From an uncultured Flavonifractor sp. (GTDB lineage: Bacteria; Bacillota; Clostridia; Oscillospirales; Oscillospiraceae), in contig NZ_CALWXV010000005.1 in the NCBI RefSeq assembly GCF_944385615.1, positions 1 through 64,000 of the forward strand: a stretch of 64,000 nucleotides of DNA, read 5' to 3'. A program made the position numbers and the translations under genes. The notes under the pieces are model-generated. The model was given only the letters and a program-made list of their open reading frames with translations. It had not been told where the DNA came from and made no database searches. Positions 25,810 to 33,870 of this stretch are shown here, one piece after another (position 1 is the stretch's first letter; every line of letters starts with the position of its first letter).

Positions 25810-26826
25810 TTGGAACATCTGTTAGCACCGCTGGTGGGGGACGCCTCTCCCGTGACCGTCATCGGCCTGTGCAAAAACGCGGGTAAAACCACTGCCATGC
25901 GCCGCCTGATGGCCGAGCTGGGGGAGGAGCGGCTGGCACTCACCTCGGTGGGCCGGGACGGGGAACGCACCGACCTGGTCACCGGCACCGAAAAGCCTGA
26001 TTTATACCTGAAAGCCGGGGATCTGTTTGCCACCGCCCGGGCCATGCTCACCCTGTGCGACGCCACCCTGGAGGTGGTGGACCTGACCGACGTCATGACC
26101 CCTCTGGGGCCGGTGGCCATCTTCCGTACCCTGTCCGACGGGTACGTCCAGCTGGCCGGTCCCTCCGCCGCCGGGCAGCTGGCCCCGCTCACCGCCCGTT
26201 TCATGGAGCTGGGAGCCCAGCGGGTGCTCATTGACGGGGCCGCCGGGCGCAAATCCCTGGCGGGGGCCGGGGTAGAGGGAGCGGCCCTGCTGTGTACTGG
26301 GGCCTCTCTGGACCGGGACATGGATCTGGTGGTGGCCGAAACCGCCCACACCTGCTGGCTGTTCGCCCGAAAAGTGCCGGAGCACCCCGGCCTGCGGGGG
26401 GCGCTGGAGGGGCTGGAGGCCCGTTTTGCCCTCTTTGAACCGGACGGCACACCCCTGGAGCTGCCCCTGGACGAGGGCGGCGGCCCCAAGTGGAACAAGC
26501 TGCCCCGCCGTCCCCTGGCGGTATGGGCGGCGGGCGGGGTCACCGATCCCCTGCTCAAGACTCTGGCCCGCCGGGGCGCCCCCACCACCCTGGTCACCGG
26601 GGACGCCACCCATGTGCTGGCAGGCCGCTCTGCTCTGGACCTGTTCCTGCGCAGCGGCGGGACCCTGGCCGTCCGGCGGGAGCTGACCATCGCCGCCGTG
26701 GCCGCCAATCCCTGGTCGGCCTATGGCTGGCACTTTGAACCGGACAAATTCATCTCCGCCCTGCGGCAGGCCATCGACCTGCCGGTGGTCAACGTGAAGG
26801 AGGATCAACATGGAACTGACGCATGA
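25810..26826 (+). CDS. kamB: Lysine 5,6-aminomutase reactivase subunit KamB
   Basis: A 338-aa protein that with KamC reactivates lysine 5,6-aminomutase when its adenosylcobalamin is damaged, by analogy with other B12 reactivases. It has a P-loop-like GLCKNAGKTT at residues 19-28. The frame is open from 25711, but the strong promoter's -10 lies at 25750, so upstream ATGs (25711, 25738) would not be on the transcript. TTG 25810, with AAGGGAGG eight bases upstream, is the best start. It overlaps kamC by 17 bp. KamB is recognised mainly by its pairing with the MutS-like KamC in lysine fermentation clusters. Confidence 0.85.
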   Translation: MEHLLAPLVGDASPVTVIGLCKNAGKTTAMRRLMAELGEERLALTSVGRDGERTDLVTGTEKPDLYLKAGDLFATARAMLTLCDATLEVVDLTDVMTPLGPVAIFRTLSDGYVQLAGPSAAGQLAPLTARFMELGAQRVLIDGAAGRKSLAGAGVEGAALLCTGASLDRDMDLVVAETAHTCWLFARKVPEHPGLRGALEGLEARFALFEPDGTPLELPLDEGGGPKWNKLPRRPLAVWAAGGVTDPLLKTLARRGAPTTLVTGDATHVLAGRSALDLFLRSGGTLAVRRELTIAAVAANPWSAYGWHFEPDKFISALRQAIDLPVVNVKEDQHGTDA

Positions 26827-28306
26827 ACTGCGGGAACACGCGGGCTTCCAGTGGGTCTTGAACCGGCTGAGCCCCATGTCTCCCTTTGGCAAGGGGGCCG
26901 CCCGGTCCCTCCGCTGGTACGGCCCCGGAGACGAGGCCGCCCTGGAGGAGGAGCTGGACAATGTCTCCCTGGCCATGGAGCTGTGGAACGCCGGAGCCAC
27001 CGCTCCCCAGAAGGACGACTGCGGCTGCGGCCCGGCGCGGCTCACCGAGGCCCAGCGGAAGGACGCCGCCGCCGCGCTGCGGGGCGTGACCCGGTGCCTG
27101 CCCCTGTTTCACGACATCCGGGGCTCCTTCGACCGGGACCCCGGCGCCCCCTTCGACCTGGTGGAGCTCTTTGAGATCAAGCACTTTCTGGTCACCCTGG
27201 AGCAGCTGATCCAGGCCTATGACGCCCTCCCCCCCATGGCCGGGCTGTCCTTCCCCTCCCTGGCAGAGGCCTTGGAGCTGATGGACCCAGAGGGCCGCCG
27301 CCTGCCCACCTTTGCCGTGGTCAATTCCTACCACAACGACCTGGCCCCCCTGCGGGCGGAAAAGGTCAAGCTGGAAAAGGCCATCCGCATGACCCAGGAG
27401 GAAAAGCGGGGGCCCCTGCTGGAAAAGCGCCGGGTGCTGGCGGTGGAGGAGGACAAGCTGGAGCTGGAAGTCCGCCGGATGCTCACCGGCAAGCTGATGG
27501 CCTTCAAGCAGGCCTTCCTGGACAACATGGACGCCCTAGGCCGGTTGGACCTCATCGTGGCCAAAGCCAAGCTGGCCCTGCGCTATCACTGCGTCCGCCC
27601 CACCCTCAGCACGGACAAGTCCATCACCCTCCACGACGTGCGCCACCCCCAGGTGGAGGAGGATCTGGCCCAGCGGGGAGAGCAGTTCACCCCCCTGGAC
27701 CTGGAACTGAAACCGGGCTGCACCGTCATCACCGGGGCCAACATGGGCGGCAAGACGGTGTCCCTTCGCTCCACGGTGCTCTCCCTGCTGCTCTGTCAGT
27801 GCGGCTTTTTCGTCTTTGCCCAGTCCGCCGCCCTGCCCCTGTTCCACCGGGTAGCCCTCATCCTGGCCGACAGCGGACCGGGGGCGGGCGGCCTGTCCTC
27901 CTTCGGCAAGGAGGTCCACCTGCTGGACAACCTGCTGCGGGAGACCCAGGACCAGTTCTTCTTTGTGGCCCTGGACGAGTTTGCCCGGGGCACCAATCCT
28001 CAGGAGGGGGCCGCTCTGGCCCGGGCCCTGGTCCGCCACCTGGGCGGTCTGGACTGCGTGGCCCTCATGACCACCCACTACGACGGGGTCTCCGACGTGG
28101 CGGGGGCCCACTACCAGGTGGCCGGTCTGGTACGGGACATCCAGGGAGACGAGGGGGACGATCCCCGCAAGCGCATCGCCCGGCGGATGGACTACCGGCT
28201 CCTGCCCGCGCCCCCCGGCGCCCCCTGTCCCCGGGACGCGCTGCGGGTGTGCCGCCTGCTCAAGCTGGACGACACCCTCATGGAGCTGTTCCAGGCCGAT
28301 CTGTGA
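26810..28306 (+). CDS. kamC: Lysine 5,6-aminomutase reactivase ATPase KamC (MutS-like)
   Basis: A 498-aa MutS-type ATPase. The Walker A GANMGGKTV is at 309-317 and the Walker B / signature region (FFVALDEFARGTNPQEG) near 385-402. The C-terminal ABC-ATPase fold resembles MutS, but mismatch-recognition domains are missing; a helical clamp-like segment lies near 175-235. It is the partner of KamB in clostridial-type lysine fermentation gene sets, where it is thought to drive cofactor exchange. The ATG overlaps kamB and has AAGGAGG upstream. Old automatic annotation may call it a DNA mismatch repair protein. Confidence 0.88.
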   Translation: MELTHELREHAGFQWVLNRLSPMSPFGKGAARSLRWYGPGDEAALEEELDNVSLAMELWNAGATAPQKDDCGCGPARLTEAQRKDAAAALRGVTRCLPLFHDIRGSFDRDPGAPFDLVELFEIKHFLVTLEQLIQAYDALPPMAGLSFPSLAEALELMDPEGRRLPTFAVVNSYHNDLAPLRAEKVKLEKAIRMTQEEKRGPLLEKRRVLAVEEDKLELEVRRMLTGKLMAFKQAFLDNMDALGRLDLIVAKAKLALRYHCVRPTLSTDKSITLHDVRHPQVEEDLAQRGEQFTPLDLELKPGCTVITGANMGGKTVSLRSTVLSLLLCQCGFFVFAQSAALPLFHRVALILADSGPGAGGLSSFGKEVHLLDNLLRETQDQFFFVALDEFARGTNPQEGAALARALVRHLGGLDCVALMTTHYDGVSDVAGAHYQVAGLVRDIQGDEGDDPRKRIARRMDYRLLPAPPGAPCPRDALRVCRLLKLDDTLMELFQADL

Positions 28307-28315
28307 TCTCCCAGA

Positions 28316-28348
28316 GGCCCGGCAGGGCAAAACCTGCCGGGCCCTTTT
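28316..28348 (+). terminator. Terminator after kamC
   Basis: An 11-bp perfect stem GGCCCGGCAGG / CCTGCCGGGCC (loop GCAAAA) followed by CTTTT. It separates kamB-kamC from the riboswitch-controlled operon. Confidence 0.85.
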
Positions 28349-28453
28349 GCACCCGCCATACCGGTTACCGTCCGGTAATTACTGTCCCGCTGTAGTGTAC
28401 AAAAGTCCCTATCCCAGAGAAAAATTTTGTCGGCCTAAATTTTTAAAAAATAG

Positions 28454-28482
28454 TTGACAAACGAAAGTGCCTGCGGTATAGT
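28454..28482 (+). promoter_or_regulatory. Promoter of the lysine riboswitch operon
   Basis: TTGACA (28454-28459), exactly 17 bp, TATAGT (28477-28482). Transcription would start near 28490, just ahead of the aptamer. Confidence 0.92.
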
Positions 28483-28506
28483 GAATTTGTCAAAAGTGAA
28501 TAATAC

Positions 28507-28682
28507 GCATGGATAGAGGCGCGGAGCGCAAGGTAGCAAAGCAATGACAAGGGCAGGCGAGTCCGATGTGCTTTGTGAATGTCCGCTCCGCCGAAGGGGG
28601 ACGTGAATCGTACAGCCCTCCCCCTGAGCCGCGGGCCCAGCGCTCACGGATTGTCATGAGTCACATGAAGCGCTATTTGTGT
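28507..28682 (+). ncRNA. Lysine riboswitch (L-box) aptamer
   Basis: Five-helix junction matching the lysine riboswitch. The conserved AGAGGCGCG is at 28515-28523 and CGCCGAAG at 28589-28596. P1 pairs 28507-28516 with 28673-28682 (several G-U). P2 is GCGGAGC (28521-28527) with GCTCCGC (28585-28591). P3 is AGGGGG with CCCCCT (28595-28625). P4 is about 28626-28645 and P5 is TCATG with CATGA (28654-28668). The alignment to known L-box cores is by eye; P2 followed by CGAAGG matches the T. maritima aptamer arrangement. It precedes a terminator and the kce-kdd-kamADE operon, so it senses the substrate of a catabolic pathway. Confidence 0.92.
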
Positions 28683-28737
28683 CTGAACGAGAGTAACCCT
28701 CCCGCGGACATGAGTAGTGTTTTTTTGTTCATGAAGC

Positions 28738-28788
28738 GCTATCCCGCCGGAAGGTATATTTCCTACCGGCGGGATAGCTTATTTTTTC
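28738..28788 (+). terminator. Riboswitch-controlled intrinsic terminator
   Basis: GCTATCCCGCCGG (28738-28750) pairs with CCGGCGGGATAGC (28766-28778), followed by TTATTTTTT. It ends one base before the GAGGAGG ribosome site of kce, so the leader can decide read-through. Confidence 0.93.
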
Positions 28789-28801
28789 GAGGAGGCGTGT
28801 C

Positions 28802-29620
28802 ATGGAAAAGCTTATCATTACCGCGGCCATCTGCGGCGCAGAGGTCACCAAGGCCCATAATCCCGCTGTCCCCTACACCGTGGAGGAAATGGTCCGCGAG
28901 GCCAAGAGCGCCTTCGACGCCGGCGCTGCCGTCATCCACGTCCACGTCCGGGAGGACGACGGCACCCCCACCCAGGACCGGGAGCGGTTCCGGGTGATTC
29001 TGGACGCCATCAAGGAGGCTTGCCCCGGCGTGATCCTCATCCCCTCCACCGGCGGCGCCACCGGCATGACCCCGGAGGAGCGGCTCCAGCCCACCGAGCT
29101 GTGCCCTGAGATGGCCACCTTGGACTGCGGCACCTGCAACTTCGGCGACGATATCTTCGTCAACGACATGCCCACCATGCGTGCCTTCGGCCAGCGGATG
29201 CTGGAAAACCACATCAAGCCCGAGTATGAGTGCTTTGAGATCGGCCACCTGGACACCATCGTGAACATGGCCAACAAGGGCCTGGTCCCCGGCGCTCCCA
29301 TGCAGTTCAACTTCGTGCTGGGCGTGTCGGGCTGCACCCCCGCCACTGTGGGCAATCTGGACTATCTGGTCAAGCAGATCCCCGCCGGGTCCACCTGGAC
29401 CGTCACCGGCATCGGCCGGGGCGCCTGGCCCATGGTGGCCGCCGGTATCGTGATGGGCGGCAATGTCCGGGTGGGCTTTGAGGACAACATCTACCTGGAA
29501 AAGGGCCATAAGGCCGCCTCCAACGGCGAGCTGGTGGCCAAGGTGGTCCGCCTGGCCAAGGAGCTGGGCCGCGAGATCGCCACCCCCGACGAGGCCCGGA
29601 AGATCCTCTCCCTGGCCTAA
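28802..29620 (+). CDS. kce: 3-keto-5-aminohexanoate cleavage enzyme
   Basis: Converts (S)-5-amino-3-oxohexanoate plus acetyl-CoA to 3-aminobutyryl-CoA and acetoacetate in lysine fermentation. The 272-aa BKACE (DUF849) family protein starts with LIITAAICGAEVTKAHNPAVPYT and has a zinc-site His pair in IHVHVR (near residues 46-51), with the catalytic environment PSTGG and EIGHLDT downstream. The last part GAWPMVAAGIVMGGNVRVGFEDN is typical. It is the first gene after the lysine riboswitch; ATG 28802 has GAGGAGG seven bases upstream. The immediate kdd-kamADE neighbours fix the substrate within this diverse family. Confidence 0.94.
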   Translation: MEKLIITAAICGAEVTKAHNPAVPYTVEEMVREAKSAFDAGAAVIHVHVREDDGTPTQDRERFRVILDAIKEACPGVILIPSTGGATGMTPEERLQPTELCPEMATLDCGTCNFGDDIFVNDMPTMRAFGQRMLENHIKPEYECFEIGHLDTIVNMANKGLVPGAPMQFNFVLGVSGCTPATVGNLDYLVKQIPAGSTWTVTGIGRGAWPMVAAGIVMGGNVRVGFEDNIYLEKGHKAASNGELVAKVVRLAKELGREIATPDEARKILSLA

Positions 29621-29697
29621 GTAATTCGTTTGTTTTTACTTATCTCCCCAACCATATATCTCCCCAACCAAACAACATGAAACAGGAGGAACGTTCT

Positions 29698-30738
29698 ATG
29701 CAGAAAAAAGGCAATAAATACGGCACTCACCGCGTCATCGAGCCCCAGGGGCTGCTGACCCAGGCCGCCAAGAAGATCGACAATACCATGGAGTGCTACT
29801 CCAATGAGATTCTGTGCGACGTGTCCGCGCTGAATATCGACTCCGCCTCCTTCACTCAGATCTATGAGGCCTGTGAGAAGGACCTGGCCCGTACCGAGCA
29901 GATGATTCTGGACATCGTCAACGAGCGGGGCAAGATGCAGAACCCCGTCACCGGCTCCGGCGGTATGTTCATCGGCACCGTCCGCGAGATCGGCGAGGAC
30001 CTGCAGGGCAAGATCGACCTGAAGGTGGGCGACAAGATCGCCTCCCTGGTATCCCTGTCCCTGACTCCCCTGAAGATCAACAAGATCAAGGCCATCCATC
30101 CTGAGATCGACCGTGTGGACGTGGAGGCTCAGGCCATCCTGTTTGAGTCCGGCCTGTACGCCAAGCTGCCCGACGACATGAGCGAGGAGCTGGCTCTGGC
30201 CGCTCTGGACGTGGCTGGCGCTCCCGCTCAGACTGCCAAGCTGGTCCGTCCCGGCGACTCCGTCCTCATTCTGGGCGGCGCGGGCAAGGGCGGCATGATG
30301 TGCTGCTACGAGGCCATGAAGCGCGTCGGCCCCACCGGCAACGTGGTCGCCCTGGTCATCTGCCAGGAGGACGCCGATCTGCTCAAGAGCATGAACCTGT
30401 GCCACCACGCCATCGTGGGCTCCGCCACCAACCCCGTGGAGGTGCTGGAGAAGTCCCTGGCCGTCAACGGCGGCAAGGAGTACGACGTGTCCATCCTCAT
30501 CGTCAACGTGCCCGCCTGCGAGATGGCCGCCATTCTGCCCGTCCATGACAACGGCGTGGTGTACTTCTTCTCCATGGCCACCGATTTCGCCAAGGCCGCC
30601 CTGGGCGCCGAGGGCTGCGGCAAGGACGTCACCATGATCGTGGGCAACGGCTACACCAAGGACCACGCCGAGATCACCCTGTCCGAGCTGAGAGAGAATC
30701 CCCAGCTCAAGGCTTACTTCGAGAAGAAGTACCTGTAA
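29698..30738 (+). CDS. kdd: L-erythro-3,5-diaminohexanoate dehydrogenase
   Basis: NAD(P)-dependent oxidative deamination of 3,5-diaminohexanoate to 3-oxo-5-aminohexanoate. The 346-aa protein begins QKKGNKYGTHRVIEPQGLL and has a Rossmann-type glycine stretch ILGGAGKGGM near residue 190. The ATG at 29698 is chosen over 29677 because CAGGAGGAACG lies just upstream of it. The gene is 77 bases after kce and 229 bases before kamA, in the expected order. Confidence 0.92.
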   Translation: MQKKGNKYGTHRVIEPQGLLTQAAKKIDNTMECYSNEILCDVSALNIDSASFTQIYEACEKDLARTEQMILDIVNERGKMQNPVTGSGGMFIGTVREIGEDLQGKIDLKVGDKIASLVSLSLTPLKINKIKAIHPEIDRVDVEAQAILFESGLYAKLPDDMSEELALAALDVAGAPAQTAKLVRPGDSVLILGGAGKGGMMCCYEAMKRVGPTGNVVALVICQEDADLLKSMNLCHHAIVGSATNPVEVLEKSLAVNGGKEYDVSILIVNVPACEMAAILPVHDNGVVYFFSMATDFAKAALGAEGCGKDVTMIVGNGYTKDHAEITLSELRENPQLKAYFEKKYL

Positions 30739-30967
30739 GCGTTTCACCTGACAAAACCTTCAGACCATCCCCAACCTACCCTGTAACTTACCTGTCCCCA
30801 TCGACAGATGAGCTGATTGACGCATTCCCTCCGCGGCCGGCGTTTCCGGTCCCCGGTGCTGCGGGAGAAATCCTCCTCCCCAACCCTTTCTCCCGGTTCC
30901 GACCCTCCGGTTTCCCCCGCCTGCGGATGATGCGTCCCCACACTGTTTTAGAAAGGATGACCTTGTT
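30739..30967. other. Intergenic region kdd-kamA
   Basis: About 230 bp, pyrimidine-rich. No promoter consensus, gene or terminator with a T run was recognised; kamA may be transcribed by read-through from the riboswitch promoter. Confidence 0.5.
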
Positions 30968-32221
30968 ATGGTAGAGTCCCGCCGTAAGATCCTGTTTCCC
31001 AACGTGACCGACGAAGAGTGGAACGACTGGCACTGGCAAGTCAAAAACCGCGTTGAGACCCTGGAGGACCTGAAAAAATATGTGGACCTGACCCCCGAGG
31101 AAGAGGAAGGCGTCAAGGCCTGTCTGGGCACCCTCCGCATGGCCATCACCCCCTACTACCTGTCCCTGATCCAGCCCGGCGATCCCCATGACCCCGTCCG
31201 GCTCCAGGCCGTTCCCACCGCCAAGGAGCTGCACCAGTCTTCCGCCGATCTGCTGGACCCCCTGCACGAGGATGAGGACTCCCCGGCTCCCGGTCTGACC
31301 CACCGCTATCCCGACCGCTGCCTGCTGCTCATCACCGACCAGTGCTCCATGTACTGCCGTCACTGCACCCGCCGCCGCTTCGCCGGCCAGAACGACGCCG
31401 GCCTGCCCGTGGATCAGGTGGATCAGGCCATCGAGTACATCCGCAACACCCCCCAGATCCGCGACGTGCTCCTCTCCGGCGGCGACGCCCTGCTGGTCAG
31501 CGACGAGCGGCTGGAGTACATCATCGCCAAGCTGCGTGAGATCCCCCACGTGGAGATCGTCCGCATCGGCTCCCGCACCCCGGTGGTGCTGCCCCAGCGC
31601 ATCACTCCCGAGCTGTGCAACATGCTGAAGAAGTATCATCCCATTTGGCTGAACACCCACTTCAACCACCCCAACGAGATCACCCCCGAGGCTGCCGCCG
31701 CCTGCGCCCGTCTGGCCGACGCCGGTATCCCCCTGGGCAACCAGTCCGTGCTGCTGGCCGGCATCAATGACTGCGTCTACACCATGAAGAAGCTGGTCAA
31801 CGAGCTGGTCAAGATCCGGGTGCGTCCCTACTACATCTATCAGTGCGACCTGTCCATGGGCCTGGAGCACTTCCGTACCCCCGTCAGCAAGGGCATCGAG
31901 ATCATTGAGGGCCTGCGTGGCCACACCTCCGGCTACTGCGTGCCCACCTTCGTGGTGGACGCCCCCGGCGGCGGCGGCAAGACCCCCGTTATGCCCCAGT
32001 ACGTCATCTCCCAGACCCCCAAGAAGGTCATCCTCCGCAACTACGAGGGCGTTATCACCACCTACACCGAGCCCGAGCACTACACCGACTGCCAGTGCGA
32101 CTACTGCACCGGCAAGAAGAAGAAGGAGCTCATGGGCGTGGCCGGTCTGGAGCGGGGTCAGGCTCTGTCCATGGAGCCCGCCGGGCTGGAGCGGCATAAG
32201 CGCTCCCACCACGAGGAGTAA
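30968..32221 (+). CDS. kamA: Lysine 2,3-aminomutase
   Basis: Radical-SAM, PLP-dependent conversion of L-lysine to L-beta-lysine, the first step of lysine fermentation. The 417-aa length matches the clostridial enzyme. The [4Fe-4S] cysteines are Cys126-x3-Cys130-x2-Cys133 (QCSMYCRHC), the PLP lysine is Lys338 in PGGGGKTP, and the SAM region includes LSGGDALL. A zinc-type cluster CQCDYC lies near residues 376-381. ATG 30968 is preceded by AAAGGATGACC. A hairpin follows the stop. Confidence 0.97.
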   Translation: MVESRRKILFPNVTDEEWNDWHWQVKNRVETLEDLKKYVDLTPEEEEGVKACLGTLRMAITPYYLSLIQPGDPHDPVRLQAVPTAKELHQSSADLLDPLHEDEDSPAPGLTHRYPDRCLLLITDQCSMYCRHCTRRRFAGQNDAGLPVDQVDQAIEYIRNTPQIRDVLLSGGDALLVSDERLEYIIAKLREIPHVEIVRIGSRTPVVLPQRITPELCNMLKKYHPIWLNTHFNHPNEITPEAAAACARLADAGIPLGNQSVLLAGINDCVYTMKKLVNELVKIRVRPYYIYQCDLSMGLEHFRTPVSKGIEIIEGLRGHTSGYCVPTFVVDAPGGGGKTPVMPQYVISQTPKKVILRNYEGVITTYTEPEHYTDCQCDYCTGKKKKELMGVAGLERGQALSMEPAGLERHKRSHHEE

Positions 32222-32232
32222 TCAAAATCCAC

Positions 32233-32264
32233 AGCGGACCGCCGCAGATTTGGGGCGGTCCGCT
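32233..32264 (+). terminator. Hairpin in the kamA-kamD gap
   Basis: An 11-bp perfect stem AGCGGACCGCC / GGCGGTCCGCT with a 10-base loop. No direct T run (GCCCCCCGTTTT follows), so it may be an attenuator or mRNA-stabilising structure rather than a terminator. Confidence 0.55.
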
Positions 32265-32301
32265 GCCCCCCGTTTTAAGTTACAGAGAATGGAAGTGATT
32301 T

Positions 32302-33870
32302 ATGTTGGAATCCAAGCTGAACCTTGATTTTAAGCTGGTCGAACAGGCCCGCGCCCACGCCTCCCGGGTGGCGGACGACACCCAGCGTTTCATCGACGGC
32401 TGCACCACCGTGGCCGTGGAGCGCACCATCTGCCGCCTGCTGGGCATCGACGGGGTGGACAGCGCCGATGTCCCCCTGCCCAACGTGGTGGTAGAGCACC
32501 TGATGGACAAGGGCGCGCTGCCCCAGGGCGCCGCCTTCTGGATCGGCAACGCCATGGTGGAGACCGGTAAGACTCCCCAGGCCATCGCCGAGGATATCGC
32601 CAGCGACAAGCTGGACCTGACCGCTCTGCCCACCCACAGCGAGGCCGAGATCCACGCGGCTCTGGACCCCATCGTGGAGGAGAGCCTGGCCAAGATCCGC
32701 GCCCGCCGCAAACGCCGGGAGGACTTCATCGCCAGCCACGGCGGTGAGAAGCAGGGCCCCTGGATCTACCTGATCGTGGCCACCGGCAACATCTATGAGG
32801 ACGTGGTGCAGGCCACCGCCGCCGCCCGCCAGGGCGCCGACGTCATCGCCGTTATCCGCACCACCGGCCAGTCCCTGCTGGACTACGTGCCCTACGGCGC
32901 CACCACCGAGGGCTTCGGCGGCACCTACGCCACCCAGGAGAACTTCCGCCTGATGCGTGAGGCCATGGACAAGGTGGGCGAGGAGCTGGGCCGCTACATC
33001 CGGGTGTGTAACTACTGCTCCGGCCTGTGTATGCCCGAAATTGCCGCTATGGGCGCTTTTGAGGGTCTGGACGTGATGCTCAACGACGCTCTGTACGGCA
33101 TCCTCTTCCGGGACATCAATATGCAGCGCACTCTGGTGGACCAGTCCTTCTCCCGGGCTATCAACGCCTATGCCGGCGTGGTCATCAACACCGGCGAGGA
33201 CAACTATCTGACCACCGCCGACGCGGTGGAGGAAGCCCACACCGTGCTGGCCTCCCAGTTCCTTAACGAGGCCTTTGCCTTGCGGGCCGGCCTACCCGAG
33301 GAGCAGATGGGCCTTGGCCATGCCTTCGAGATCGACCCCGACGTGGAGAACGGTTTCCTTTATGAGCTGGCCCAGGCCGAAATGGCCCGTGAGATCTTCC
33401 CCAACGCCCCCCTGAAGTATATGCCCCCCACCAAGTTCATGACGGGCAACATCTTCCGGGGCCAGGTACAGGACGCCCTGTTCAACATGGTGACCATCCT
33501 TACCAACCAGAAGATCCACCTGCTGGGCATGATGACCGAGGCCATCCACACCCCCTTCCTGTCCGACCGTTTCCTGGCCATCCAGAACGCCCAGTATATC
33601 TTCCGCACCATGCACGACCTGGGCAGCGAGATTGTCTTCAAGGATGGCGGCATCATGCAGAACCGGGCGGCCGACGTGCTCCACAAGGCCACCGATCTGC
33701 TGGGCCAGATCGAGCAGCTGGGCATTTTCGAGACCCTGGAGCGGGGCATCTTTGCCGACATCAAGCGTCCCCGGGACGGCGGCAAGGGCCTGGACGGCGT
33801 GGTAAGCAAGGCCGCCGGGTACTTCAACCCCTTCCTTGAGCCCATGATGAAAGGGGGTGTCGGCAAATGA
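32302..33870 (+). CDS. kamD: Lysine 5,6-aminomutase alpha subunit
   Basis: Large subunit (522 aa) of the adenosylcobalamin- and PLP-dependent mutase that turns beta-lysine into 3,5-diaminohexanoate. It forms a TIM barrel that binds B12 with KamE. Conserved stretches include VVATGNIYEDVVQAT, RTTGQSLLDYVPYGAT and the AVPMHDLG-like MHDLGSEIVFKDGG near the end. ATG 32302 is preceded by GGAAGTG. It overlaps kamE by 4 bp (ATGA), as expected for a stoichiometric complex. Confidence 0.96.
   Translation: MLESKLNLDFKLVEQARAHASRVADDTQRFIDGCTTVAVERTICRLLGIDGVDSADVPLPNVVVEHLMDKGALPQGAAFWIGNAMVETGKTPQAIAEDIASDKLDLTALPTHSEAEIHAALDPIVEESLAKIRARRKRREDFIASHGGEKQGPWIYLIVATGNIYEDVVQATAAARQGADVIAVIRTTGQSLLDYVPYGATTEGFGGTYATQENFRLMREAMDKVGEELGRYIRVCNYCSGLCMPEIAAMGAFEGLDVMLNDALYGILFRDINMQRTLVDQSFSRAINAYAGVVINTGEDNYLTTADAVEEAHTVLASQFLNEAFALRAGLPEEQMGLGHAFEIDPDVENGFLYELAQAEMAREIFPNAPLKYMPPTKFMTGNIFRGQVQDALFNMVTILTNQKIHLLGMMTEAIHTPFLSDRFLAIQNAQYIFRTMHDLGSEIVFKDGGIMQNRAADVLHKATDLLGQIEQLGIFETLERGIFADIKRPRDGGKGLDGVVSKAAGYFNPFLEPMMKGGVGK

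Noticed and set aside
26810..28306. MutS-like gene as a DNA mismatch repair protein
   Set aside because: Mismatch-recognition domains are missing and it is embedded with kamB in a lysine fermentation locus; the KamC reactivase ATPase explains it.
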